Counted from the first letter of the stretch, positions 1-6,544 are shown. The stretch is DNA of 14,165 nucleotides from Microsaccharimonas sp964523145 (GCA_964523145.1 CAZFYB010000013.1:1-14165); one strand, 5' to 3'. Translations and numbers: made by a program. The notes: generated by a model not told the origin, from the sequence alone.

Positions 1-89
1 GGGCTCTTTTTTTCCACTGCTTGTACTATACTACCCACAATTACCCACTACAACCCCCAATTTTGACATTATTTATATAACCTGTTGAT

Positions 90-111
90 TTATCCACAGA
101 ACTGCGGATAA
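90..111. promoter_or_regulatory. Inverted pair of DnaA-box-like sites, possible origin fragment
   Basis: A perfect DnaA box, TTATCCACA, lies at 90-98 on the plus strand. A second box with one mismatch (TTATCCGCA, minus strand) lies at 103-111, so the two face each other across 4 bases. Weaker look-alikes CTACCCACA (31-39) and TTACCCACT (41-49) lie upstream, and an AT-rich stretch (70-80) sits between. Such clusters are typical of oriC or of DnaA-regulated promoters. dnaA itself is not visible, and the window is cut at base 1, so whether this is the chromosomal origin cannot be settled here. Confidence 0.4.
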
Positions 112-143
112 CTATTATGCTTGTACGGGGGTCGCCCAAATAT

Positions 144-171
144 AAATACCACGCAAAATTACGTGGTATTT
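144..171 (-). terminator. Hairpin terminator downstream of the Pif1-like helicase gene
   Basis: AAATACCACG (144-153) pairs perfectly with CGTGGTATTT (162-171) around an 8-base loop, about 30 bases past the helicase stop codon. Read on the minus strand the stem is followed by ATATTTGGG, so the U-tract is weak. On the plus strand it is followed by TTA. It could serve either direction. Confidence 0.55.
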
Positions 172-201
172 TACACATAGGTTACCTACGGGCTCTCTGA
201 A

Positions 202-1725
202 TCAAGAAACGATATCCTCACCAAAGTGTTTTTGTAGACGAATAGTAATTGAACCCTCGTGCCGGCCTAACCGTTTGCTCAGCTGACCTATCGATTCGCC
301 TTGCTGGAAATACTGCTTTAAATCATTGTCGTGCGAGTCCGTCCATGGCCGATAAGCGTTCGGATATGTTTCGCGCATCTTTTCAATTTTATCCGCCCAG
401 CCACTGGCCGCCTTTATAGCTACTGGTTCAGGATTTTTCGCACGCTTTTCGGCGTTTTTCGCCAGATGAGTAAATCGCTTGGCATCGGCAGTAGCTTTAT
501 CGCGTAGGTACCCATCGATTGTTTGCGCTTCTTCGCTCACCCGTAGCGCCATCTGGTTAATACCCGCTAAGTACAGGTTGTTCACATTTTTTACTCGGCT
601 CAGGGCAACGTATCCCATGCCTTCTACAAAAGCTTTACGCAGATCAATACGAGCAATATCAAGGGTCATCCCCTGTGATTTATGGACCGTAATAGCCCAT
701 GCTAAGCGTAGTGGTATTTGCGTGATGCTTGCCCGCTTTTTATCTCCATCACGCAGCTCCCAGGTATCAGGGATCATCGATACTTCTTTGCCGTTATGGA
801 ATTCAACAATTGGGTATTCGGTGTGCGGCTCAAAATCAATCACCACTCCCTGGCTCCCGTTTACATACTTACGCTCTGGGCTATTTTTCACTGCCATCAC
901 CAGCGCACCTTTTTTCAAACGCAACACCGAAGGTGCCAGCACTGAGCGTTGTAAGTTTTCTACGTACGACTCAGAGCCGGTCGTTGTTTGCTCGTATGAT
1001 ATTTCGTCACCCTCCAGCTCACGAAGCTTCGCCTCATTCATGCTATCAACATCAACATTGACGGTGTGGAGTTCAGTATACTGATCAAATTCATCAGGAA
1101 ATACCTCTGTGCGTGCCAATAATGTTTCAGCATGGTGCCGGCGTACATCGCCTGCACGTATCGCATTAAGAATATCAATCAGTACTTCATCGTCTTGGCG
1201 ATGCTGTTCTTGCAGGTAGCAAATGACAGGGTCGAGGTCACGCCATACCTGGCTATTCACCACAAAGCTCCCCGCCCGCGAATCGCCCCTGTTAATTGGG
1301 GGAAGCTGGAAGAAGTCGCCACTCATAATAATTTGTATCCCACCAAAAGGAATGTCAGGTTCTTTACGTACCAAGCGGCAGGCTTCATCAACCATATCAA
1401 GGCGGAAATCGTGTAGCATACTGATCTCATCAATAATCAGAACATCGGTTTTTTCAATAATTTCACGCCGACCTTTGGCGATATGGTCAGCAAACCCTTG
1501 GGGGATGTAATCACTCACACCAATACCCGCCCAGCTGTGGATAGTCGTTCCCCCTAAGTGTGTCGCGGCTAAGCCAGTCGTAGCCGTTACCGAAACATGC
1601 TTGCCATCATGCTTGGCAAGTTTAATAAACTGGTTCAAAACGTAGGTCTTACCTGCCCCCGCTGGCCCAGTCAAAAGCACGCTTTCTCCCGAGAGCATAA
1701 TCTCGAGCGCTAGTGATTGATTCAT
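202..1725 (-). CDS. Pif1/RecD2-type superfamily 1B DNA helicase with C-terminal HTH-like tail
   Basis: Predicted 507-residue ATP-dependent 5'-3' DNA helicase of the Pif1-like family, acting in genome maintenance. Visible motifs in order: Walker A GPAGAGKT (20-27), Walker B LIIDEIS (96-102), GDFFQLPP (136-143), QEQHRQ (172-177), AWAITVHKSQGMTLD (342-356) and YVALSRVKN (372-380). All core SF1B motifs are intact, so it should be active. After the helicase core come a charged linker (about 405-455) and a C-terminal segment (about 459-507) starting WTDSHDNDLKQYF and containing GQLSKRLGRHEGSI, which resembles a small helix-turn-helix. The start is the ATG 10 bases after a TATAAT box, so the mRNA leader would be about 3 bases with no Shine-Dalgarno. 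It lies 42 bases after the KwaB-like gene but has its own promoter. The family call is firm; the cellular role is inferred. Confidence 0.92.
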   Translation of the reverse strand: MNQSLALEIMLSGESVLLTGPAGAGKTYVLNQFIKLAKHDGKHVSVTATTGLAATHLGGTTIHSWAGIGVSDYIPQGFADHIAKGRREIIEKTDVLIIDEISMLHDFRLDMVDEACRLVRKEPDIPFGGIQIIMSGDFFQLPPINRGDSRAGSFVVNSQVWRDLDPVICYLQEQHRQDDEVLIDILNAIRAGDVRRHHAETLLARTEVFPDEFDQYTELHTVNVDVDSMNEAKLRELEGDEISYEQTTTGSESYVENLQRSVLAPSVLRLKKGALVMAVKNSPERKYVNGSQGVVIDFEPHTEYPIVEFHNGKEVSMIPDTWELRDGDKKRASITQIPLRLAWAITVHKSQGMTLDIARIDLRKAFVEGMGYVALSRVKNVNNLYLAGINQMALRVSEEAQTIDGYLRDKATADAKRFTHLAKNAEKRAKNPEPVAIKAASGWADKIEKMRETYPNAYRPWTDSHDNDLKQYFQQGESIGQLSKRLGRHEGSITIRLQKHFGEDIVS

Positions 1726-1734
1726 ACTATCTCT

Positions 1735-1763
1735 ATTATAGGGCGCAAAAGTTTAAAAGTCAT
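1735..1763 (-). promoter_or_regulatory. Promoter of the Pif1-like helicase gene, near-leaderless
   Basis: On the minus strand, -35 ATGACT (1763-1758), a 17-base spacer and a perfect -10 TATAAT (1740-1735). The predicted transcript start is about 1728, three bases before the ATG at 1725. It fills the gap between the KwaB-like stop codon and the helicase start. Confidence 0.7.
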
Positions 1764-1767
1764 ATAT

Positions 1768-2772
1768 TTATCCGCGTGGCGGTTCGCCTTCGGCTTCATC
1801 AAGCAACTTCTTGCTTTTAATCTCGTAGCGTTTACCGGTAAGCTCGCTAATAATATAATCTTCATTAATTAAGTTCACAAACATATCAAGGTCATTGCCA
1901 TCCATGATGATAATCGCACCAGCATCATCGGTCATAAGTTCAAGTTGCATTGTATCAGCAAAATCAATCGCCTGCTCTTGGGTAATCGCCCCAACCTCAA
2001 GTTTTTGCAGCTTCGTTACAATCTTTTTACGGTCCATCACCAGCGACTGCATCGTCACTCCATCGGGAAAGCTTAACTTGTACAGTTTTTCAATTTCTTC
2101 AACCTTTTGGTCGGCCAGTAATTGCTTTTTAAAATCATAATTAAATAATCGCTCAAATTTACTCTGATTAAAGATAAAGATATCTTTATCAACCACCACC
2201 ACCGGCGTATCAACCGGTACTTTCCAGCCAAAGTCAGCAGCAAAAGATTGGAACTTCCCTTCACGAAATTCCCAGGCAGTTGCGCCCTGAACAGCCTGTC
2301 CAGCACTCACCTGCTTGAAAACGTAAAACGACCCTTTGCCGTCTTTACGAGTGAATCGCGCCACCATACCTTTAATGCGCTTAAATTCGTGCTCTTCTTG
2401 GCTAAACTCGACAATGTCAGTTCGCTCGTGCTCAATTAAATGGATTAGTGTCTCAGCACGACCAACTTTTTCGAGGTCAGTCCGTAGTAACGTATTTTCT
2501 TCTTTTTCAGTCATTTCATAGTCACGGACCGTCAAACCAGTTCCGGCACCAAGCTGCACTTCCTTTAAGATATCGTACAAAAACAGCGCTTTTAGCTGCG
2601 TATCGAGGTCGTTGGCAATAGTGGTCGTGTACGGCGTATAATTTCGATTAAACAAAAAGAACTCAACAGCCAGATCATCTTTTATCGCATCGGTTTGGTT
2701 TGCCCATAAAAAAATGTCAGTTGTTTCTTGTTTTTCGGCAGGTGTATCAGTGGTCTGTTCGGGCGTGTCCAT
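1768..2772 (-). CDS. KwaB-like (DUF4868) protein, stand-alone
   Basis: A 334-residue soluble protein that reads like the DUF4868 family. That family includes KwaB, the DNA-binding partner of the membrane protein KwaA in the Kiwa anti-phage system. Supporting landmarks are FYVFKQVS (149-156), the hydrophobic strand plus FNQSKFERLFNYD (201-213), and a C-terminal ELTGKRYEIKSKK (310-322). The first 20 residues are a Thr/Glu-rich, probably disordered tail. No transmembrane segment or signal peptide is visible. No KwaA-like four-helix membrane gene lies beside it: its neighbours are rnhA upstream and a Pif1-like helicase downstream. The ATG is supported by an AGGA Shine-Dalgarno 9 bases upstream (2785-2782), unlike the leaderless genes around it. 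The family assignment is from pattern recognition without a search; an anti-phage role here is only a possibility. Confidence 0.62.
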   Translation of the reverse strand: MDTPEQTTDTPAEKQETTDIFLWANQTDAIKDDLAVEFFLFNRNYTPYTTTIANDLDTQLKALFLYDILKEVQLGAGTGLTVRDYEMTEKEENTLLRTDLEKVGRAETLIHLIEHERTDIVEFSQEEHEFKRIKGMVARFTRKDGKGSFYVFKQVSAGQAVQGATAWEFREGKFQSFAADFGWKVPVDTPVVVVDKDIFIFNQSKFERLFNYDFKKQLLADQKVEEIEKLYKLSFPDGVTMQSLVMDRKKIVTKLQKLEVGAITQEQAIDFADTMQLELMTDDAGAIIIMDGNDLDMFVNLINEDYIISELTGKRYEIKSKKLLDEAEGEPPRG

Positions 2773-2781
2773 GTGTGTTTT

Positions 2782-2812
2782 TCCTATTTAAGCAACAGGT
2801 TATATTGTACCA
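2782..2812 (-). promoter_or_regulatory. Extended -10 promoter and Shine-Dalgarno of the KwaB-like gene
   Basis: TGG-TACAAT on the minus strand forms an extended -10 (TACAAT at 2809-2804); no good -35 is seen. The predicted start is near 2797, giving a leader of about 25 bases with AGGA at 2785-2782. The word TATAACCTGTTG (2804-2793) covers the predicted start point, and the same 12-mer occurs beside the DnaA box at 76-87. Confidence 0.6.
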
Positions 2813-2830
2813 GAAGTCTTAGGCGTTGTT

Positions 2831-3250
2831 CTACAATCGCACACCTTCACGGGCTTTATTCGCCCATTCATCAGCCAATTCATTTCCTTCATCACCTTCA
2901 TGCCCACGCACCCAGGTTAATGTTGCGTTGGCTTTTTGATAAGCAGGATATACCTCTTGAACGATATCGAGGTTTTTAATTTCTCCGCCTTTCTTCTTCC
3001 AACCCTTCGCTTCCCAGCCTGGAGCCCATTTTGTAATAACATTAATCCAAAATTCACTATCAGTAAAAATTTCAGCATGCTCATCGCCGGCATCTTTAAT
3101 GGCCGCTAAAATAGCCTTGCCTTCCATACGAATATTAGTCGTATCACCTTCTTCGCTGCCTAAAATGTGCGGAACACCATTCTTAATAACCGAAAAGCCA
3201 CCAGGACCTGGATTCGGACTCGCACTGCCATCGGTATAATAAACAATCAT
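2831..3250 (-). CDS. rnhA: Ribonuclease HI
   Basis: A 139-residue type 1 RNase H that cleaves the RNA strand of RNA:DNA hybrids, such as R-loops and replication primers, in the cytoplasm. The catalytic carboxylates are all present: Asp7 in YYTDGSASPNPGPGG, Glu43 in RMEGKAILAA, Asp64 in FTDSEFW and Asp127 in GNELADEWANKA, with His117 in the flexible WVRGHEGDEGN loop. Length is close to the usual 150 or so, with no N-terminal hybrid-binding domain. It is the third gene of the glyQS operon: its ATG follows the DUF427 stop codon after one base, with at most a weak Shine-Dalgarno inside the preceding gene, so translational coupling is likely. Confidence 0.95.
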   Translation of the reverse strand: MIVYYTDGSASPNPGPGGFSVIKNGVPHILGSEEGDTTNIRMEGKAILAAIKDAGDEHAEIFTDSEFWINVITKWAPGWEAKGWKKKGGEIKNLDIVQEVYPAYQKANATLTWVRGHEGDEGNELADEWANKAREGVRL

Positions 3251-3251
3251 A

Positions 3252-3554
3252 CTACTCAGTTACTTCTATGCCATTCCAAAATGCAATGTAGTTCGCAAAA
3301 TCTTGTTTTACTCGTTCAACTGATCCTTCTTTTGGTTCAGGGTAATACCAAGCGCCAAATTCATTGCGCTGGCCATCCACGATAACATCGTAGTAGCTTG
3401 CTTCGCCCTTCCACATACAAGTGGTGTGATGGTCGCTATCTTCGTAGAATTCACGTTTGATAGCAGTAGGCGGAAAATACCAGTTGCCTTCAATACGAAT
3501 AAGATCTTCTTTTGGTGCTTCAGCGATAACTGCGCCGTTCCATATTGCTTTCAT
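3252..3554 (-). CDS. DUF427 domain protein
   Basis: A 100-residue protein of the DUF427 family, small beta-rich proteins of unknown biochemical function found alone or fused in many bacteria. The family pattern is visible as MKAIWNGAVIAEA at the start, then NWYFPPTAIKREF, a CMWKGEASYYDV stretch (about 46-57) and WYYPEPKEG near 69-77. An ATG at 3584 lies in frame 10 codons upstream. The start at 3554 is preferred because GAGG lies just 4 bases before it and homologues begin at this conserved sequence. With this start the gene lies 16 bases after glyQS. The position between glyQS and rnhA gives no functional clue. The family call is good; the function is unknown. Confidence 0.85.
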   Translation of the reverse strand: MKAIWNGAVIAEAPKEDLIRIEGNWYFPPTAIKREFYEDSDHHTTCMWKGEASYYDVIVDGQRNEFGAWYYPEPKEGSVERVKQDFANYIAFWNGIEVTE

Positions 3555-3570
3555 ATACCCTCTTTTCTGT

Positions 3571-4917
3571 TTATAGTTCTTCAATAGACACGCGGCGTTG
3601 TTCGGTTGTGTCGCGGTTTCGTACCGATACTAATCCGTCATCTTCAATCGTTTCAAAATCAATCACCACACAATGAGGCGTTCCAATTTCATCTTGGCGG
3701 CGATAGCGTTTACCAATATTGCCGTTATCATCCCACATCACGTTGCCGTACTTCTGTTTCAAGACATCATATACTTCGCGGGCTTTGGCTACCAACTCTG
3801 GTTTATTACGAACCAGCGGTGATACCGCATAGCGCACTGGAGCAAGATGCTCTGGCAAGCGCAAATACACTCGCTTCTCATCATTTACTTCATCTTCGGT
3901 ATACGCAGCTGAAAGTACCGCCATAAGCGCGCGCTCAACGCCAAAAGATGGTTCAATGACGTGTGGAATAAACTTATCATTCGTGCCTTTAATGGTGTAG
4001 TCCATATTCTTGCCACTCACCCGTTGGATGTTTTGCAGATCAAAATCGGTTCGGTACGCCAAGCCAAGTAATTCTTCGCGACCAATCGGAAAATCAAACT
4101 CAAAGTCGATAGTGCGCTTACTGTAATGCGCGCGATCGTTTTCAGGCACTTCAAGTTCGTGCACATTTTCATCAGGCAAACCAAGTGCTTGTGTCCACTT
4201 CCATACCTGTTGACGCCAGTGTTCAAAAGCTTCTTCCCAGTTCGATGGGTTTACAAAGTATTCAATTTCCATTTGTTCAAACTCACGTGAACGAAAGATA
4301 AAGTCACGAGGGCTAATTTCGTTTCGAAATGCCTTACCTTGTTGAGCAAGCCCAAACGGAAGGTCGGGGTAAAAGGTATCGAGAACATTTTTGTAGTTCG
4401 TGAATATACCTTGGGCTGTTTCGGGGCGAAGGTAACTAATCGAACTATCGTCAGCAATAGGCCCAACGGTTGTACTAAACATCATATTAAAAGTACGTAC
4501 TTCAGAAAGCTCATTACCATTCGGGCTTTTAACGTTATTGTCTTTGATAAGCTGTGTCATCTGTTCAAGGTTTAAACCATCAATCTCAAAACCAGCATCT
4601 TTTAATAGATGGTCGGCACGAAAACGCTGCTTTGTTTCGAGGTCTTCAACGAGTGGGTCGGTAAACGTATCAACATGCCCACTCGCCTGCCATACTTTTT
4701 GATTCATTAAAATCGCTGCATCAATTCCGTACATGTCATCGCGACCATCAACGAAAATACTCCACCAGAGTTGCATAATATTTCGTTTGAGTTGTACTCC
4801 TAGCGGGCCGTAATCCCACGTACCGCTTAAGCCACCATAAATATCTGAACCAGGGTAAATGAACCCGCGGCGCTTCGCCAAACTGACGATATTTTCCATC
4901 TTTTGTTTTTCATCCAT
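3571..4917 (-). CDS. glyQS: Glycyl-tRNA synthetase, single-chain homodimeric type
   Basis: A 448-residue class II aminoacyl-tRNA synthetase that charges tRNA-Gly. It is the one-chain alpha2 type (also named glyS or GRS1 type), not the two-subunit GlyQ/GlyS enzyme. The N-terminal RRGFIYPGSDIYGG (16-29) and WDYGPLG (34-40) are family signatures. Class II motif 2 is GKAFRNEISPRDF with REFEQME (195-217), and motif 3 is IEPSFGVERALM (321-332). The anticodon-binding domain covers about 354-448 (HLAPVRYAVSPL to the end), with GKRYRRQDEIGTPHCV (402-417). It is the first gene of an operon with the DUF427 gene and rnhA. No Shine-Dalgarno precedes the ATG; an extended -10 lies 10 bases upstream, giving a leader of about 4 bases. 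No T-box motif was found upstream. Confidence 0.97.
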   Translation of the reverse strand: MDEKQKMENIVSLAKRRGFIYPGSDIYGGLSGTWDYGPLGVQLKRNIMQLWWSIFVDGRDDMYGIDAAILMNQKVWQASGHVDTFTDPLVEDLETKQRFRADHLLKDAGFEIDGLNLEQMTQLIKDNNVKSPNGNELSEVRTFNMMFSTTVGPIADDSSISYLRPETAQGIFTNYKNVLDTFYPDLPFGLAQQGKAFRNEISPRDFIFRSREFEQMEIEYFVNPSNWEEAFEHWRQQVWKWTQALGLPDENVHELEVPENDRAHYSKRTIDFEFDFPIGREELLGLAYRTDFDLQNIQRVSGKNMDYTIKGTNDKFIPHVIEPSFGVERALMAVLSAAYTEDEVNDEKRVYLRLPEHLAPVRYAVSPLVRNKPELVAKAREVYDVLKQKYGNVMWDDNGNIGKRYRRQDEIGTPHCVVIDFETIEDDGLVSVRNRDTTEQRRVSIEEL

Positions 4918-4927
4918 AACTAAGGGT

Positions 4928-4936
4928 AGTATATCA
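4928..4936 (-). promoter_or_regulatory. Extended -10 promoter of the glyQS operon
   Basis: TGATATACT on the minus strand (TG at 4936-4935, TATACT at 4933-4928). The predicted start is near 4921, only about 4 bases before the glyQS ATG at 4917. Where a -35 would lie (about 4951-4956) the sequence is TTACTC, a poor match that overlaps the outer end of the inverted repeat. Confidence 0.6.
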
Positions 4937-4950
4937 GATTCAGGAGAAGT

Positions 4951-5078
4951 GAGTAACCTGTTGGGAGCTTGAAACTAAGAAATACATCTGCAGCCCGAGT
5001 TCAGTTGGGCGCCGGGGCCCCATAATGAACCCGGCACGAAGCCGTATTTCGTGGATCAAGCTCCCAACAGGTTGACTC
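4951..5078. repeat. GC-rich 119-bp element bounded by perfect 18-bp inverted repeats
   Basis: AACCTGTTGGGAGCTTGA (4955-4972) is exactly complementary to 5056-5073. The stem extends by GAGT/ACTC (4951-4954 with 5075-5078) past one bulged base. Inside are further perfect arms: GAAATAC (4978-4984) with GTATTTC (5044-5050), GCCC/GGGC around 4992-5009, GCCGGG/CCCGGC around 5010-5034, and CACGAA/TTCGTG around 5034-5052; the first and last of these exclude each other. The interior is clearly richer in GC than its surroundings. It could be a structured non-coding RNA on either strand, a small MITE- or REP-like element, or a double operator between two divergent promoters. I recognise no Rfam family in it, and I see no target-site duplication. 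Confidence 0.75.
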
Positions 5079-5100
5079 TTTCTTATTTATCTGATGTAAT
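5072..5100 (+). promoter_or_regulatory. Strong promoter of the TPR-like gene
   Basis: -35 TTGACT (5072-5077), an exact 17-base spacer and -10 TGTAAT (5095-5100). The predicted start is about 5107, giving a 35-base leader ending in GGGAG 4 bases before the ATG. The first bases of the -35 lie inside the right arm of the inverted repeat, so hairpin extrusion or protein binding there would affect initiation. Confidence 0.75.
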
Positions 5101-5141
5101 CAATAAGTTCTTTTCCGAATCGAATCCACAAAGGGAGTGTC

Positions 5142-5444
5142 ATGCCCGAAGCAATCCAAGCAGTAAGGCGCGGTTCACTCGAGCGTGCCCAGCACTATAT
5201 TGAGAGTGGCAATCTGCACGCTGCCATCATGCAGCTCAACAACATTCTCAATTGGGAGCCCATCACACCCGAAGTTGTGCTTGCTGCGCGCCAAACCGGC
5301 ATCTTGCACTACATGATCAACCGCCCCGAGCAAGCAGTTCTGTACCTCAAAAAGGCATGTCAGCTTGCCTGCGAACTCGGTGATAAGGAACTTATCACAC
5401 TGGTGTATCAACGACCGCGCATATCATTCCAGCGAAAGCGATAA
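5142..5444 (+). CDS. Small TPR-like protein
   Basis: A 100-residue cytoplasmic protein that looks like two tetratricopeptide-type helical hairpins: about 13-46 (LERAQHYIESGNLHAAIMQL and on) and about 50-82 (ILHYMINRPEQAVLYLKKAC and on). TPR repeats mediate protein-protein contacts, so it is probably an adaptor, but its partner is unknown. It ends in a short basic tail, RPRISFQRKR. It has its own strong promoter, a GGGAG Shine-Dalgarno and its own terminator, and stands as an isolated plus-strand gene between minus-strand operons. Codons end in C or G more often than in the neighbours, as in the upstream inverted-repeat element, which may hint at separate origin or high expression. The TPR call is by eye and moderately sure. 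Confidence 0.7.
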   Translation: MPEAIQAVRRGSLERAQHYIESGNLHAAIMQLNNILNWEPITPEVVLAARQTGILHYMINRPEQAVLYLKKACQLACELGDKELITLVYQRPRISFQRKR

Positions 5445-5471
5445 GTTCGCTCATTCGACCGGAAAAGGACT

Positions 5472-5501
5472 CCCCGCTCATCTTCGGATTAGCGGGGTTT
5501 T
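5472..5501 (+). terminator. Intrinsic terminator of the TPR-like gene, possibly bidirectional
   Basis: CCCCGCT (5472-5478) pairs with AGCGGGG (5491-5497), followed by TTTT (5498-5501). On the minus strand it lies 6 bases past the recO stop codon and is followed by AGTCCTTTTCC, so it may also end the kinase-regulator-recO transcript. Confidence 0.85.
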
Positions 5502-5506
5502 CCTAT

Positions 5507-6181
5507 TTATAAAGCTGCATGTTCACGAGCCACGCGCAAGCATTCTGGTAGTATTGTGCTGATCCCTCCAATTTGAATCAGCACTTTTAGCGGCCGGGTG
5601 CCTATTAGGCGGAGTAGCTTAATATGCTCCCCGCTTATATCACCATTATTTAAAGGGCGAAACCCCTCTTCGGCGCTATCATACCGATAATTCTGTCCTT
5701 GAATCAGTTTTGCCCCATCGATATCAAGCTCGGTATTTAATTCGCGCCCTAAAAGTGATGCATACCGTAGTAAAAACCACGTTTCCACTAGTTCAATCGG
5801 AATAGTCAACACATCAAGCCCCATAAGTACCTCAGAAAGCAAATCAAACCATTCCGGCTCATCAACCGTTTCGCTGGCTTTACCTACCAATTTAATTGCT
5901 TGATAGCCAAACTGTAATCGATCAAAATCTTCGAGTATATGACGATAAAAATGTTCAAGTCGAGCTGAGGTTAAAATCCCTAACTCACCCTTACCTTCAC
6001 CTACTACCACATCGCTAATAGCAAACAGTTCAATACCGCCCGCGAGCTTACTTTTTTCACGGCGAACGCCCCTCGCCATCACACTTCGTCTCCCCTCGGG
6101 CGTGAGTAACTGAAGTATTCGATCGGCCTCACCGTAATTCGTTCGGCGCAGCACGATTGCACGTGTTCGATGTGTTTTCAT
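5507..6181 (-). CDS. recO: DNA repair protein RecO
   Basis: A 224-residue RecO, the mediator that helps load RecA on SSB-coated single-stranded DNA and anneals strands in RecFOR repair. The N-terminal OB-fold pattern is clear: THRTRAIVLRRTNYGEADRI (3-22), LLTPEGRRSVMARGVRREKSKLAG (25-48) and then GELGILTSARLEHFY (65-79). The helical C-terminal domain follows, but the four zinc-binding cysteines found in many RecO proteins are absent; the only cysteine is near the C-terminus. It is slightly short for the family (usually about 240-250). The ATG directly abuts the TAG of the response regulator gene, so it is the last gene of a signalling operon and is likely translationally coupled. Confidence 0.9.
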   Translation of the reverse strand: MKTHRTRAIVLRRTNYGEADRILQLLTPEGRRSVMARGVRREKSKLAGGIELFAISDVVVGEGKGELGILTSARLEHFYRHILEDFDRLQFGYQAIKLVGKASETVDEPEWFDLLSEVLMGLDVLTIPIELVETWFLLRYASLLGRELNTELDIDGAKLIQGQNYRYDSAEEGFRPLNNGDISGEHIKLLRLIGTRPLKVLIQIGGISTILPECLRVAREHAAL

Positions 6182-6544
6182 CTACGTCACACTCCTGACC
6201 GCAGCGACTAAATCATCAGGATGCATAGTTGTTTTATCAACAACACGCCTTACTCCATATTCTTTTAAACGATCGATTGATAATTGTTCGGCTAAGTTGG
6301 TGCATAAAATAATCGGTACTTTGCCCGTATCGCTATACGACTGCAGTTCATTAAGTAATGCAAAAGCTGTCGTACCTGTTAATAAAACATCGAGCACAAT
6401 AACTTCAGGTTGCGCACTATCAATAAGCTCAATAGCGGCCGGTGCATGAGGAGCAAGTATTACCTCAAATCCAGCTTTCGATAACACTCCCGCCTCAAGT
6501 TCAGCCAGCCAAGCATCATCCTCTACAAGCAATACTTTTGTCAT
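6182..6544 (-). CDS. Single-domain response regulator (receiver only)
   Basis: A 120-residue CheY-like receiver domain with no output domain. The acidic pocket is Glu8-Asp9-Asp10 in LLVEDDAW, the phosphoacceptor is Asp52 in IVLDVLL, the switch residue is Thr82 in LCTN and the conserved lysine is Lys104 in VDKTTMHP. All key residues are present, so phosphorylation is expected. The gene overlaps the kinase gene by 4 bases (ATGA), so the kinase is the likely phosphodonor. With no DNA-binding domain, it must act by protein contacts or as a phosphate sink. Its position before recO is probably operon economy and does not prove a link to repair. Confidence 0.92.
   Translation of the reverse strand: MTKVLLVEDDAWLAELEAGVLSKAGFEVILAPHAPAAIELIDSAQPEVIVLDVLLTGTTAFALLNELQSYSDTGKVPIILCTNLAEQLSIDRLKEYGVRRVVDKTTMHPDDLVAAVRSVT

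Noticed and set aside
479..1084. 201-codon open frame antisense to the helicase gene
   Set aside because: It lies wholly opposite a gene with intact helicase motifs, has serine/arginine-rich composition typical of antisense frames, and shows no recognisable domain.
4955..5073. Integron attC site
   Set aside because: The arms have GTTGGGA on the left and TCCCAAC on the right, the reverse of the RYYYAAC...GTTRRRY order, and there is no integrase or cassette array.
4918..5078. T-box riboswitch upstream of glyQS
   Set aside because: The conserved T-box sequence (AGGGUGGNACCGCG-like) is absent on the minus strand, no antiterminator/terminator pair is seen, and the likely promoter lies downstream of the structured element.
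4951..5078. Known small RNAs (SRP RNA, 6S RNA, tmRNA)
   Set aside because: No SRP GGAA-type apical motif, no tRNA-like ends or tag frame, and the element is too short and branched differently for 6S RNA.
5380..5444. Frameshift at the end of the TPR-like gene
   Set aside because: The basic tail looks unusual, but the frame stays open to a TAA just before a good terminator, and no alternative frame continues the TPR pattern.
6541..6544. UGA read as glycine (code 25)
   Set aside because: UGA ends the kinase gene in an ATGA overlap with the next start, and no other gene needs UGA as a sense codon.
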